64,000 bases of DNA from Rhodoplanes elegans (GCF_016653355.1 NZ_NHSK01000051.1:1-64000); one strand, 5' to 3'. Shown: positions 7,238 to 15,559, counted from the first letter of the stretch. A program made the numbers and translations. Notes: generated by a model from the letters alone, not told the origin.

Positions 7238-8878
7238 TCAGTCCGCCGCGTCGCCGAGGCCGCGCGCCTTGGCGGTGACCACCGCGAGCGCCTCTGCGCA
7301 CTTCGTGCCGTCGACCTGGCGCGCGAGGTCGGGGAGCTTGCCGATCAGTTCGTCGAAGCTCGACGCCCTCTCGATCGCGGCCCGCAGGGGGGCGAGCAGC
7401 GGATCGACCAGCTCTTCCCAATCGCCGAGCGCCTCGTCGGCGAGCGCCTCGAGCTCCGCCTCGACGTCGATCGCCTCCGGCTTCGCCGCTGCACCCGCGG
7501 TGGCCGCCGCGGTCGCGAGGCAGCCCGTGCAGGCGCAGCCGGCGACGTGCGCGGACAGCGCGGCCGGCTTGCCGGGCGGACGCGAGGCGGGGTCCGACGT
7601 CGCCGGGGGCGCGGCTTCGGCCGGCGCGGGCCGCGCGGCCGGTGCGAGCAGCTCGTCGTCCTCGGCCGGCTCACTGAGGCCGAGCTTGCCGCGCACCTCT
7701 TGCTGCGACACCTTCAGTCCGAGCGGCACGAGCTTCTCGATTGCGGCCGAGAGCGCGGTCGTGTCCTCCGGCTCGGCGACCGGCATGTCGATCGACGGAT
7801 AGACGGCCTGCGGTCCATAATTCAGGGCGACGAACCACCGCACCAGCTGGCCGTTGAGCGTGTGGGCGAGCTGCCGGCAGTCGGCCCGCAGGATGTCGAG
7901 CCGGACCTCGTTGTGCACCTTGGCCTGGGCGAGGCTCGCGCCCTTGTCGGCCGTCATGGTCTGCCCGACGACGAGCTTCGAGACGTTGCGGTCGACGTAC
8001 TCGATCAGCTTCTCGAAAGTCGACCCTTCGAGCGCCTTGCGCTCGATGAACTCGATCTCCATGCCCTGCGGGATGATGGCCGCCGCGTCGCTCGACAGGC
8101 CGGCGACGGCGCGCAGCAACGTCTTCTTGTCCGCCTCGGACGCACCGCTGTGGTACTTGCCGAGCCGCAGCGGCATTCCGAAGATTTCGGAGAATGCGGC
8201 CCAGTCCTTCAGGGTGAACTGCTGGATCAGGAACGCCCAGCAGGCGGCACGCGCGAAGCCGCGGCGGATCGGGATGCCGGTCTTCGAGCGTGGCGCATGG
8301 ACGATGAACTTGCCGGCCGGCAGCGGCTCTCCGTCCGGGTTGGCGTCGACCGCAAGCCGCAGCTCGCTCTGCGAGACCAGGTCGTAGTGGAAGAACCGCT
8401 GGTCACGCCATTTGAGGGCGACGGGACGCAGCAGGCCGTCCTGATAGTCCCAGATCGGCTCGACCACGGCATAGCCCTTGGCGATGCCGTCGGTGAGCGC
8501 GCCCATGGCATCCACGAAGCCTGGATCGTCGAGGAGCGCGTGAACGGCGTCGCCGATCTTGGTCGGCACGCCCTGAGGCACCTTGACGCTCGGCTCGATC
8601 GCCTCGATCGCGAGCCGCCGGGTCTGCACCTGTGCGGCATAGTGGAGGTAGCGTTCCTCCATCTCCTCGGCGAGCGTGAGATAGTCGCGGGCGTAGCCGA
8701 TCGAGGCCTGGCGCAGCACATAGGCGATGCGCTCGGGCGTCAGCCCCGACGCGACCGCCTCGTGCAGGACGGCCCGCACGCCGATCGTCGTCGGCGTCGC
8801 GATCTCCTGGCCGAGCAGCGCCCGGTCGAACGGCCGGCCGTCCGGGCCGAGGATACTGCTCTTCGTCGGGCTCACCAC
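7238..8878 (-). CDS. Portal protein, DUF935 family (Mu gp29-like)
   Basis: 546 aa if GTG at 8878 is used. GTG at 8875 is equally plausible and would give the GTGA overlap with the terminase stop seen elsewhere. DUF935 features: RALLGQEIATPTTIGVRAVL, YAVVEPIWDYQDGLL, FIVHAPRSKTGIPIRRG, GMPLRLGKYHSGAS and VGQTMTADKG. An Ala/Pro linker with CACTGC (about 455-465) precedes a helical C-terminus. It forms the dodecameric DNA entry pore, following terminase and preceding the gpF-like gene exactly as in Mu. Confidence 0.88.
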   Translation of the reverse strand: MVSPTKSSILGPDGRPFDRALLGQEIATPTTIGVRAVLHEAVASGLTPERIAYVLRQASIGYARDYLTLAEEMEERYLHYAAQVQTRRLAIEAIEPSVKVPQGVPTKIGDAVHALLDDPGFVDAMGALTDGIAKGYAVVEPIWDYQDGLLRPVALKWRDQRFFHYDLVSQSELRLAVDANPDGEPLPAGKFIVHAPRSKTGIPIRRGFARAACWAFLIQQFTLKDWAAFSEIFGMPLRLGKYHSGASEADKKTLLRAVAGLSSDAAAIIPQGMEIEFIERKALEGSTFEKLIEYVDRNVSKLVVGQTMTADKGASLAQAKVHNEVRLDILRADCRQLAHTLNGQLVRWFVALNYGPQAVYPSIDMPVAEPEDTTALSAAIEKLVPLGLKVSQQEVRGKLGLSEPAEDDELLAPAARPAPAEAAPPATSDPASRPPGKPAALSAHVAGCACTGCLATAAATAGAAAKPEAIDVEAELEALADEALGDWEELVDPLLAPLRAAIERASSFDELIGKLPDLARQVDGTKCAEALAVVTAKARGLGDAAD

Positions 8879-10497
8879 AGCGCCCTCCCTCCGCCGGTGT
8901 CGAACATGGGCACGTTGTCCGATCCCATCTCACTGACCGGCACGTAGCCGTACTCCGGCAGATTCGCGCGTGACGCGGCCCAGGCGAGCGCGCCGGCGAC
9001 CGCCGTGTCGCCGTGGCGATTGAAGCCGTCGGCGCCCTTGCTCGCGTGATCCTCCGGCACCTTGATGATGCCGCCGACATACTGGAGGGCCTGGTGGTCG
9101 CGCAGAATGTCCTCGTCGGCCGGCAGCAGCACGGTGCGGTCCGTGAAGGCCTCGATATAGGCCGGCATGTTGGCCCGATACCACTCCTGAGACAGCTTCA
9201 CTTCGACGATCGACGGACCGAACTTCTGCGCCGTCGCCTCGGCCAGATAAGCGCCGTTGCCGGTGGCGTCGAGCATGCCGCCCGCCATCCGTGGCAAACG
9301 CTCGACGATGTAGAACAGGATGATGCGCTGCACGTCGAAGGGCGCGTTACGCAGCTCGACCACGAAAGCGGTGCGCCGCACCAGGTCGGCGCCGATCTCG
9401 AACGGCAGGATGGCCGTGAGATCGCCGGTTCGCGCGAAGTCCTCGCCGAACACGTGCTGCCGGCGACGATCGAGCCGATCGAGGACGGGCTTCAGCTCGC
9501 GCTCGCAGAAGTCCAGGGCCGTCGCCTTGCGGGTCTCCTCGGGCGCGTTCTTGAGCGCGTCCTCGCAGGTCCACCGCACCACGGGGATGCCGCGCCCCAT
9601 GCAGGCCTCGATCTGCACGCGGGTCAGCGCCGCGCCTTCGGCCTCGGCCGGGATCGCGTCCAGCTCCTGTCGCATCGCAGCGGTGCGCGGGCCATAGGCG
9701 GCGCGGATCTTCGCCTCCCACGCGGCCTCCGCCTCGGCCGTCCAGCGCTCGCCCTTGATCAGGCAGACCCGCTTGTAGAGGCCGTTTCGAACGGCCTTCG
9801 AAAACGGGATGTGATGGACCTTGAACGGCGTCTTTCCGGCGCGCGCCTCGCGCACCAGGTCGTTGAACGGGTTGAGCGTGCCGTTGTGGGTCGAGATGAC
9901 GCGGATCTTGCCGCCCCAGATCAGCAGCGCGTTGACGCTGTCGAGCACGGCGCGGACGTCCTTGTGGAACGCGGCTTCGTCGATGCAGACCGTGCCCTGC
10001 AGGCCGCGGATGTTCTCGGGCCGGCTCGACAGCGCCTCGACGCGGTTCCCCGAGGCGAAGCGCACCCGGAAGGCCGAGATGTAGTTCGTGGATCCGTCGT
10101 CGCGCTGGTCCTCGAACAGGAACTCCTCGACGCCCCCCAGCTCCTGCGCGACCACCTTGGCGAAATGCGCCACGTAGCCGATGAACTCGCGGCCCTTGTC
10201 CTTGGTGTCGCCGATGTAGAAGCAGTTCTGGCCACCGGCCGAGCGCTTGGCCGCAGCGATCAGCGTGTGGTCGAGGGCCTCGGCGAACGTGATGCCGGTG
10301 CGGCGTCCCTTCTCGCCGAGCTTCAGGTCGGACGTGTCGGCGATCCATTCGGCCTGGTGGGCCATCAGCACGCCATCCGCGAGCGGATCGAGCCCCTCCG
10401 GCACCTCCCCGCCGCGCGGCAGATCGGCCGGCAGCGGGGCGCCGGGATCGCGCGAAAGCACCGGCGGGCCGGCGACGCGATCGGGTTCATCCGCCAT
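8872..10497 (-). CDS. Terminase large subunit (Mu gp28-like)
   Basis: 541 aa. The ATPase part has an atypical Walker A-like GEKGRRTGITFAEALDH near residue 60 and the Walker B stretch LQGTVCIDEAAF. The motif III-like VISTHNGTLNPF follows. The C-terminal nuclease part has GEDFARTGDLTAILP with conserved acidic residues and GMLDATGNGAYLAE. It packages phage DNA headfully from transposed copies. It overlaps both neighbours. Confidence 0.88.
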   Translation of the reverse strand: MADEPDRVAGPPVLSRDPGAPLPADLPRGGEVPEGLDPLADGVLMAHQAEWIADTSDLKLGEKGRRTGITFAEALDHTLIAAAKRSAGGQNCFYIGDTKDKGREFIGYVAHFAKVVAQELGGVEEFLFEDQRDDGSTNYISAFRVRFASGNRVEALSSRPENIRGLQGTVCIDEAAFHKDVRAVLDSVNALLIWGGKIRVISTHNGTLNPFNDLVREARAGKTPFKVHHIPFSKAVRNGLYKRVCLIKGERWTAEAEAAWEAKIRAAYGPRTAAMRQELDAIPAEAEGAALTRVQIEACMGRGIPVVRWTCEDALKNAPEETRKATALDFCERELKPVLDRLDRRRQHVFGEDFARTGDLTAILPFEIGADLVRRTAFVVELRNAPFDVQRIILFYIVERLPRMAGGMLDATGNGAYLAEATAQKFGPSIVEVKLSQEWYRANMPAYIEAFTDRTVLLPADEDILRDHQALQYVGGIIKVPEDHASKGADGFNRHGDTAVAGALAWAASRANLPEYGYVPVSEMGSDNVPMFDTGGGRALW

Positions 10498-11086
10498 CGG
10501 ACGGCGCCTCCGACGGTACGGGCTCCGGCTGCACGGGACGCACGCCGAGGAAGTCGCGGCGGAGCTGGGCGATCACGTCGGCCGACAGGCCGCCTTCCTT
10601 GGCGACGGCGTCGATCACCTTCTCGGTCTTGGTGTCCAGCTCCTTCATCAGCCGGGCCTTGTGCTCGGTCGAGGCCTTCAGGGCGTTGACGGTGTGATGG
10701 AACGCCTTGGCGAGATCGTGCGCGCCCTTGGCGTCGAGCGCCTGGTCGTCGAGCAGCTCGTCGATCAGGGTCTTCAGGAACTCGCCCAGCACCAGGTCGG
10801 TCTCGGCGACCTTCTCGGGCGTGAGCGCCGGCGCGATCGCCGAATAGATCGCCTGCCGCTCGGCGATGCGGCGCGAGCGCGCCGCGAGCTTGGTCGAATG
10901 CCGGTTGAAGGCGCCGCGCGACACCGGGTCCAGGCCCTTGGCCTGCAGCCGGTCGTTCAGCTCGAACAGGATGTCGGCCTGGGTCCGCTTGCGCTGATTG
11001 AGCTCCGACAGCGCCCACAGGATGTCGTCCTGCGCCTCCTCGGGCAGCAGGTCGATCGACGACAGGCGCCCGCGGCCCTCTGCCAT
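10487..11086 (-). CDS. Terminase small subunit-like protein, DUF3486 (Mu gp27-like)
   Basis: 199 aa. The DUF3486 signature is clear: RLSSIDLLPEEAQDDILWAL, RKRTQADILFELNDRL and GAFNRHSTKLA. It is predicted all-helical with a long coiled region. In Mu this gene precedes gp28 and is thought to be the small terminase that recognises packaging sequence. It overlaps the large terminase by 11 bases. A shorter protein at 26615-26986 repeats the same N-terminal signature. Confidence 0.82.
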   Translation of the reverse strand: MAEGRGRLSSIDLLPEEAQDDILWALSELNQRKRTQADILFELNDRLQAKGLDPVSRGAFNRHSTKLAARSRRIAERQAIYSAIAPALTPEKVAETDLVLGEFLKTLIDELLDDQALDAKGAHDLAKAFHHTVNALKASTEHKARLMKELDTKTEKVIDAVAKEGGLSADVIAQLRRDFLGVRPVQPEPVPSEAPSDGG

Positions 11087-11096
11087 GGCGCGTTCC

Positions 11097-11399
11097 TCAG
11101 ACGCTCGGCGCCGACGGGCGCTTGACGCCGTCGAGCACGGCGCGACGGGCGACGTGATCCTCGCCGCGGCTGGTCAGGGTGGCGACGAGGACCGACTCCG
11201 CGGAGACGATGCGCACCGCACCGAGCTGCTCCAGATGGCGCAGTTCGCCGTGCACCCACTCGCGGGTCCGGCTCACGCCGAAGTGTTCGAGCCGCCGCCG
11301 CAACAGCTCGGAGTTCAGCGTTCCGTCCGGCTCCTCGGCGAGCGTGCGCAGAAGGATCAGCCGGGCCTCCTCGCGGATGATCGTGTCCATCCCGCTCAT
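11097..11399 (-). CDS. Mu gp26-like winged-helix phage protein (VpaChn25_0724 family)
   Basis: 100 aa. The conserved string MDTIIREEARLILLRTLAE, then LNSELLRRRLEHFGVSRTRE, WVHGELRHLEQLGAVRI and AVLDGVKRPSPS-like end are characteristic of this small family found just before gp27 in Mu-like phages. The pattern is a winged helix-turn-helix. Its DNA target is unknown. Confidence 0.75.
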   Translation of the reverse strand: MSGMDTIIREEARLILLRTLAEEPDGTLNSELLRRRLEHFGVSRTREWVHGELRHLEQLGAVRIVSAESVLVATLTSRGEDHVARRAVLDGVKRPSAPSV

Positions 11400-11400
11400 G

Positions 11401-11718
11401 TCACTTCACCTGCTCCAGCAAAAATTCCTGCAGCCGCGCCGAGGTCGCCGCGATCGGCGCGATGCGCTCGGTCAGCGCCTTCAGCTCGCCCCGCACCTCG
11501 GAGAGCGACAGCTCGAGCCGATGGGCGGAATCGCGATCGGGCAGCACGTCGACCCGGCCCGTGACCTGGGTCATCCGCAGCTCCAGGGCACCGACGCGCT
11601 CGTCGATCTTGGCGAGCGCATCGGCGTTCGCCTTCCGGCGCTGCGAGACGACCGTGTAGACGATGCCGGCGGCCGCGACGGCCGGTCCGGCGAGAGGCGC
11701 GAGGTCGGACAGGTCCAT
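11401..11718 (-). CDS. Mu gp25-like protein (DUF2730)
   Basis: 105 aa with one N-terminal membrane segment (LAPLAGPAVAAAGIVYTVVS) followed by a coiled coil (ALAKIDERVGALELRM, LELSLSEVRGELKALTERI). This organisation and its position between lysis genes and gp26 match DUF2730. Role unknown; probably membrane-anchored during the lytic phase. Confidence 0.7.
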   Translation of the reverse strand: MDLSDLAPLAGPAVAAAGIVYTVVSQRRKANADALAKIDERVGALELRMTQVTGRVDVLPDRDSAHRLELSLSEVRGELKALTERIAPIAATSARLQEFLLEQVK

Positions 11719-12018
11719 TCAACGTCCTTTCAAGCCGGCCGCGAGGGCCTCGTAGAAGGCGATCAGCCGGCGCCCGCAGCGGTCGTGCGCCCACTCGCTG
11801 ATCTTCAGCTGCGCCACCAGGCGCTCGACCTCGGCGGCCGACAGCGACCCCTTGCCCTGCGGCCGCGGCACGAGCGTGTGCGGCCCGAAGCAGGCGACGA
11901 GATCCGCAGGCAGCGGCGGCAGCGTCGTGCGGGTGTCAACGACCCCAGAGGTCACGCAGCCGGCGAGCAGCATCGTCAGGCAGGCAATCGCCGGCAGTCG
12001 GGCGAGCTTGCAGCGCAT
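11719..12018 (-). CDS. Outer-membrane spanin lipoprotein (Rz1-like)
   Basis: 99 aa from ATG at 12018, preferred over ATG at 12039 because GGAGGAG sits about seven bases before it. A short basic start (MRCKLARLPAI) leads into a lipoprotein signal with lipobox LLAGC; Cys should be acylated and anchored in the outer membrane. The gene begins inside the i-spanin gene in another frame, the classical Rz/Rz1 overlap. The mature part (about 78 aa) is Pro-containing near its N-terminus. Confidence 0.65.
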   Translation of the reverse strand: MRCKLARLPAIACLTMLLAGCVTSGVVDTRTTLPPLPADLVACFGPHTLVPRPQGKGSLSAAEVERLVAQLKISEWAHDRCGRRLIAFYEALAAGLKGR

Positions 12019-12292
12019 CGACTTTCTCCTCCAGGGCATGGCGCTCGGCCGCGTCGGTCTCGGCTCGCGCCTGGTCGGCTGCCGCAGCGGCGTCGCGGGC
12101 GCGCGCCTCGCGCTCCAGCTTCGCGATCGTCGCCCGCAGCGCGGCCGTCTCGTCGAGGCGGGCGCGCAGCGACCAGCCCTGCGAGAATCCGATGACGAGC
12201 GAGATCAGGGCCGGCACGACGATGCGGCCGACTGGCGAGCGGAACACCGCGACGAGGCCGGACCAGGCGGCCGAGAGGGCGATCGGGATCAC
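11936..12292 (-). CDS. Inner-membrane spanin (Rz-like)
   Basis: 118 aa from GTG at 12292, which overlaps the endolysin stop as GTGA. One membrane segment (GRIVVPALISLVIGFSQGWSL, about 24-44) is followed by a long charged coiled coil (ETAALRATIAKLEREARARD) and the periplasmic end CLPDDAARRLRDLW. Together with the overlapping lipoprotein it should bridge inner and outer membranes and fuse them at lysis. Confidence 0.68.
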   Translation of the reverse strand: MIPIALSAAWSGLVAVFRSPVGRIVVPALISLVIGFSQGWSLRARLDETAALRATIAKLEREARARDAAAAADQARAETDAAERHALEEKVDALQARPTAGDCLPDDAARRLRDLWGR

Positions 12293-13233
12293 GAGTGGTC
12301 CCTCCAGCGCCACCAGATGATCAGGCCGACCAGCACGATCGCGGCGAGCGCGATCCACAGCCGGGGCATCTGCGCGGCGTGGACGACGATGTCCCAGAGG
12401 CCGATCTCCTGGGCGCTCGCCTTGATTTGCTTCGCCTGGTCGACGGAGTCCTGGACGACGCCGGCGACCTGCGCGACCTCCTCGGCGCCGAGCACCGTCG
12501 CGGCCCCGGCGATCTTCGAACGCACCAGCGGCTTCTCCGGCGGCGGCTCCGCGCCGCGCGGCAGCGGCGCCGGATCCGCGGCCGCGCGCGGCTCGGCCAG
12601 CACGGCCTTCCATTTGCGCAGCCACACCTGGCGCTCGGCGAGCCCGTTGGTGCCGCCGTTGACACGGCGCGTCACGGTGCGGCAATCGTCCCGCTTCGCC
12701 GGCTCGATGCAGCGCAGCGCCACGAACTCGGCGACCGCGACCCGGAACGAGATCTCGGGATCGGCGATCTGGTCGGGATCGGCGGCGAGGTCGACGCCGG
12801 CGATCTCACCGAAGTGCTCGTAGCTCGCCCGGCCGGTGAGCTGAAGGTCGCCTCCGCCGCGAAAGCGGAAGCCGTCGCCCGGCTCGGTGTTGCCCAGCTC
12901 GCGCGCCTTCCGAGTGTTGCCGAGGCCGTAGACGCGCTCGGCCAGCTCGTCCGGCCGGCCGGCGAGGCGCGCGGCCTCCGCCTCGGTCACTCGGGCCGAA
13001 TGACGACCGACGCCGAAGATCTCCATGATGCGCGGCGCGCGGTAGCGCATGTTCTCGCGCACGATGGTGCCCGCACCGTTCTCGTGGCTGATCTGCGCCA
13101 TCAGGTGGGCGACGACGAGCGGATCGTCGATGCCGTGCTCGGCGAACACGGGCTTGGCGATGCGGGCGATCGTCACGATCTTGGCCTGCGGCGCCCGCGG
13201 CCACAGCTTCGTCAGCATCGACTTGGTGATCAT
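12289..13233 (-). CDS. GH19 (chitinase-like) endolysin with C-terminal membrane anchor
   Basis: 314 aa. Residues 1-200 are a family 19 glycoside hydrolase lysozyme: VVAHLMAQISHENGAG carries the catalytic Glu, and GDGFRFRGGGDLQLTGRASY is the family hallmark. A Pro-rich linker follows. The end is a single membrane helix (PRLWIALAAIVLVGLIIWW) with an Arg-rich cap. The tail anchor is unusual for an endolysin and no separate holin is evident nearby. It is the first gene after the mor palindromes. Confidence 0.82.
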   Translation of the reverse strand: MITKSMLTKLWPRAPQAKIVTIARIAKPVFAEHGIDDPLVVAHLMAQISHENGAGTIVRENMRYRAPRIMEIFGVGRHSARVTEAEAARLAGRPDELAERVYGLGNTRKARELGNTEPGDGFRFRGGGDLQLTGRASYEHFGEIAGVDLAADPDQIADPEISFRVAVAEFVALRCIEPAKRDDCRTVTRRVNGGTNGLAERQVWLRKWKAVLAEPRAAADPAPLPRGAEPPPEKPLVRSKIAGAATVLGAEEVAQVAGVVQDSVDQAKQIKASAQEIGLWDIVVHAAQMPRLWIALAAIVLVGLIIWWRWRDHS

Positions 13234-13244
13234 GCCCCGCGCCC

Positions 13245-13323
13245 CCTGACAGGTATCAGGCTTGCGTCCCTGTCGGGACCGTGCCGGGACGGGGCGAGAG
13301 AGGAACAGCTGACGATCGTCAGC
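13245..13323. promoter_or_regulatory. Two CTGAC-N4-TCAG palindromes between mor and endolysin
   Basis: CCTGACAGGTATCAGG at 13245-13260 (near perfect) and GCTGACGATCGTCAGC at 13308-13323 (perfect) lie in the 125-base gap downstream of mor and upstream of the endolysin start at 13233. Both share half-sites with the palindrome at 5611. The placement suits activation of the late transcript by Mor. Confidence 0.5.
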
Positions 13324-13358
13324 ACCGCCGCGCGCGGCGGTGGCGGGCGGCAGCGAGC

Positions 13359-13772
13359 CTAAAACAGGCGACCTTGCTTGTCATCCTGCTCGGCGCGGCC
13401 GCGGGCTCGCGCTCGATAGGCACTGCGCTCCGTCATGCCGGCGGCACGCGCCGCCTCGGCGGCAGAAGCGCCTCCGGCGAGCGCCTTGGCCAATCGACGA
13501 CGGGCGTCCGCGATGGCACCGGTCGGTCCGCGCGGGATCAACACGTTGATGCCGCAACTTCGGCCGCTGCCAGTGCCCTGGCGGTAAAGCGCGCAGATCT
13601 TGTCAGCGGCCTCGCGGCCGACACACTGCACCAACTCGTGCTCGTCGGAAGTGATCCGGGCTGGAATGGACATGCGCGTGCCACCGTGGCTCTCCGCGAG
13701 CTTCAACGCCGCTTCGAGGCCTGCGACCTCGGCGATCTCGGCGAGCAGCGCGGGGAGCCAGGAGTAGCTCAT
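13359..13772 (-). CDS. mor: Mor-family transcription activator
   Basis: 137 aa from ATG at 13772, overlapping the upstream stop. Mor/C family features: MSYSWLPALLAEIAEVAGLEAALKLAESHGGTRM, then CVGREAADKICALYR and INVLIPRG, and a C-terminal helix-turn-helix (GGASAAEAARAAGMTERSAYR). In Mu, Mor made from the middle transcript activates the C gene, and C activates late genes. No second activator gene is visible here, so this protein may drive late genes directly through the palindromes just downstream. Confidence 0.85.
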   Translation of the reverse strand: MSYSWLPALLAEIAEVAGLEAALKLAESHGGTRMSIPARITSDEHELVQCVGREAADKICALYRQGTGSGRSCGINVLIPRGPTGAIADARRRLAKALAGGASAAEAARAAGMTERSAYRARARGRAEQDDKQGRLF

Positions 13773-13993
13773 CGCCGTCGGAGCCTTTTGATCGTGTAGG
13801 TCGCGATCAGCTGCATGCCGTTGTCGGCGGCCCTGCGCCAGGTCAGCGTCACCGAGAAAAATTCCTCGCCGTGTGCCCACCCTCGCGCCCCCGCACGGCT
13901 GTAGCCGGCACTCCGCCACAGCTTGTCCACGGCGCGCAGGGACTTCTCGGCTGCGACGAGCTGATCGAAATCGACGGTGCCGTGTCTTTTCAT
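13769..13993 (-). CDS. Small phage protein, unknown function
   Basis: 74 aa from ATG at 13993. Mixed alpha-beta composition with KSLRAVDKLWRSAGYS and EEFFSVTLTWRRAADN, and a basic end (TIKRLRRR). Overlaps mor by ATGA. No family recognised. Confidence 0.5.
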   Translation of the reverse strand: MKRHGTVDFDQLVAAEKSLRAVDKLWRSAGYSRAGARGWAHGEEFFSVTLTWRRAADNGMQLIATYTIKRLRRR

Positions 13994-14220
13994 CGGCGTG
14001 TGCTCGGCACCACGGTGACGACCGTGCCGCCCGTCACGACGAACGTCACCCGCTCGGTGACGATCCGGTAGTCCGTGCCGTCCAGCCTGTCGGCGGCAGC
14101 GACGGCGCGGGCGATCGATGCGGCCATGGCACGCCGCACCGCCTCGACGTCGAGGCCGCCCTCGCGCTCCAGGAAGCGCAGCACGGCGTGGTCGGAGACG
14201 CGCGGCCCGGGCGCTTTCAT
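13990..14220 (-). CDS. Small phage protein, unknown function
   Basis: 76 aa from ATG at 14220. The start MKAPGPRVSDHAVLRFLERE with a conserved-looking DHAxxRFLER string and the beta-rich end TERVTFVVTGGTVVTVVP resemble small proteins found before mor in alphaproteobacterial Mu-like prophages. The HAxxRFxER pattern is seen in some toxin-like nucleases, but the similarity is too short to name one. Confidence 0.5.
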   Translation of the reverse strand: MKAPGPRVSDHAVLRFLEREGGLDVEAVRRAMAASIARAVAAADRLDGTDYRIVTERVTFVVTGGTVVTVVPSTRR

Positions 14221-14684
14221 CGCGCGCCCCTGCGGCTGCGCCGCCAGTCCTCCGGCATCTCGAAGGTGCCGCCGCGCCACAGGCCGCGCTTGGCATCGCG
14301 GGCGGCCGCCTCGTCGCGCGCCCATCGCCCGTGCGAGTAGCGCGTGTAGTCGACCGCCCAGCCGGCCCGCACCATCGCGGCATTCAGCTCGCCCACACTG
14401 GTGCGACAGACGCCGAGCTGGCGGCCGTAGCGGTCGCGGCCCGTGATGGTACATGTAACGTCGCGGCCCTGGACGAGATCAACCAGCGCGCGGCGCGCTT
14501 CCAGCCCGCAGGCATAGGGCCGGCCCGATGCGGACGCACAGGTCTGTCGCATCTCGGGCGCGTCGATGCCGGCGAGCCGCACGACGGCGTCGCCGAGGGT
14601 CAGGGTGTCGCCGTCGATCACCACGACCTCGCCGGCGGCGGCCGGCGCGGCGAGGAGCACGAGCAGGAGCGCGAGGCGTTTCAT
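14217..14684 (-). CDS. Secreted thermonuclease (SNase-like)
   Basis: 155 aa. A signal peptide (MKRLALLLVLLAAPAAAGE) precedes a staphylococcal-nuclease fold: IDGDTLTLGDAVVRLAGIDAPE with the conserved Asp pair, ACGLEARRALVDLV with the catalytic Glu, and GRDRYGRQLGVC with the catalytic Arg. Likely acts in the periplasm on DNA or RNA. In phages such genes may degrade incoming DNA (exclusion) or host DNA. The ATG at 14684 lies three bases from the upstream stop. Confidence 0.82.
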   Translation of the reverse strand: MKRLALLLVLLAAPAAAGEVVVIDGDTLTLGDAVVRLAGIDAPEMRQTCASASGRPYACGLEARRALVDLVQGRDVTCTITGRDRYGRQLGVCRTSVGELNAAMVRAGWAVDYTRYSHGRWARDEAAARDAKRGLWRGGTFEMPEDWRRSRRGAR

Positions 14685-14686
14685 GA

Positions 14687-15559
14687 TCACTTCCCTTGAC
14701 GCTTGTCGCGGCGCCGGTCGACCGGCTGATAGGCGATGCGGGCGTGCCAGCCGCAATAGGGCAGCCCCTCGGCGGTGCGGCCGCCGCAGAAGAAGAAATC
14801 CGGCGAGCCGGGATCGCCGAGCGGCCAATGGCACGTCGACGACGTGAGATCGAGCAGCGTGCAGCGCTCGCCGAAGGCGGCGTCGGGCGCCGCCAGCTCG
14901 GCCTGCGCGGCCGCGGCAGCCTGCTCGGCCGCGAGCTGCTCGGCGCTCGCTGGCGTCGTGTCGTCGGCGCGGAAGCAGAGCTGCTGCGAGCGAGCGGGCT
15001 TGGGCGCCTTCGGCGGCTTCGCCAGAGCGCGTGCCTCCGCGCGCTCGCGCTCGCGCTCCGCCGCCGCGATCCGCGTCTTCAGCACCACCTCGGTCCGTCG
15101 ACCGGTGAGGCCGAGCCGCTGGACCTTCCCGGCGACCTGGCTGCGCGTGCCGCCGATCGCCTCGGCGATCTCCTGATAGGACCGGCCGGCCCGCCACTCC
15201 TGCGCGATCCACGCCTCCAGCGCCTCGTCCCAATCGACGTAGCCGGACGCGAGGTAGCGGATCGGCGGCAGCGGGAGCGGCGCGCCGGGCTGCGCCGGCG
15301 GAGCGGCGACGATCACGGGCGCCGGCGCCGGCTCCTGGACAGGAGCCGGCTCGATCGGCGCGACGACGATGGGCGCCAGCTCCGGCGCCGGCTCGGGTGC
15401 CGGCTTCGGGACGTCGAGGCCGAGCCGCTTGACGATCACGCCGACCTCGTAGGGCGTGATGCCGCGGATCGCCATGGCGATCTGGCGCGGCGTGCGCTGC
15501 CCGTCCCACAGGCGGCTGACGGCCTCGCCGTGCGTCAGGACGATGGCGTCGAGCATCAT
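14687..15559 (-). CDS. GcrA-like cell-cycle regulator with duplicated N-terminal HTH
   Basis: 290 aa from tandem ATGs at 15559/15556 after GGAGGGG. Residues about 85-130 carry the GcrA helix-turn-helix (WDEALEAWIAQEWRAG, GTRSQVAGKVQRLGL). The C-terminus has the GcrA sigma-70-binding signature HWPLGDPGSPDFFFCGG and YCGWHARIAYQP. Ahead of this, residues 5-45 (AVSRLWDGQRTPRQIAMAI, VGVIVKRLGL) look like a second, diverged HTH joined by a Pro/Ala linker. Host GcrA binds RNA polymerase domain 2 of sigma-70 at methylated promoters. A phage copy could redirect host transcription in middle infection. Confidence 0.8.
   Translation of the reverse strand: MMLDAIVLTHGEAVSRLWDGQRTPRQIAMAIRGITPYEVGVIVKRLGLDVPKPAPEPAPELAPIVVAPIEPAPVQEPAPAPVIVAAPPAQPGAPLPLPPIRYLASGYVDWDEALEAWIAQEWRAGRSYQEIAEAIGGTRSQVAGKVQRLGLTGRRTEVVLKTRIAAAERERERAEARALAKPPKAPKPARSQQLCFRADDTTPASAEQLAAEQAAAAAQAELAAPDAAFGERCTLLDLTSSTCHWPLGDPGSPDFFFCGGRTAEGLPYCGWHARIAYQPVDRRRDKRQGK

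Noticed and set aside
5885-8947. Open plus-strand frame of about 1000 codons opposite the portal and head morphogenesis genes
   Set aside because: Same kind of GC-driven antisense frame; the minus strand encodes recognisable DUF935 and gpF proteins.
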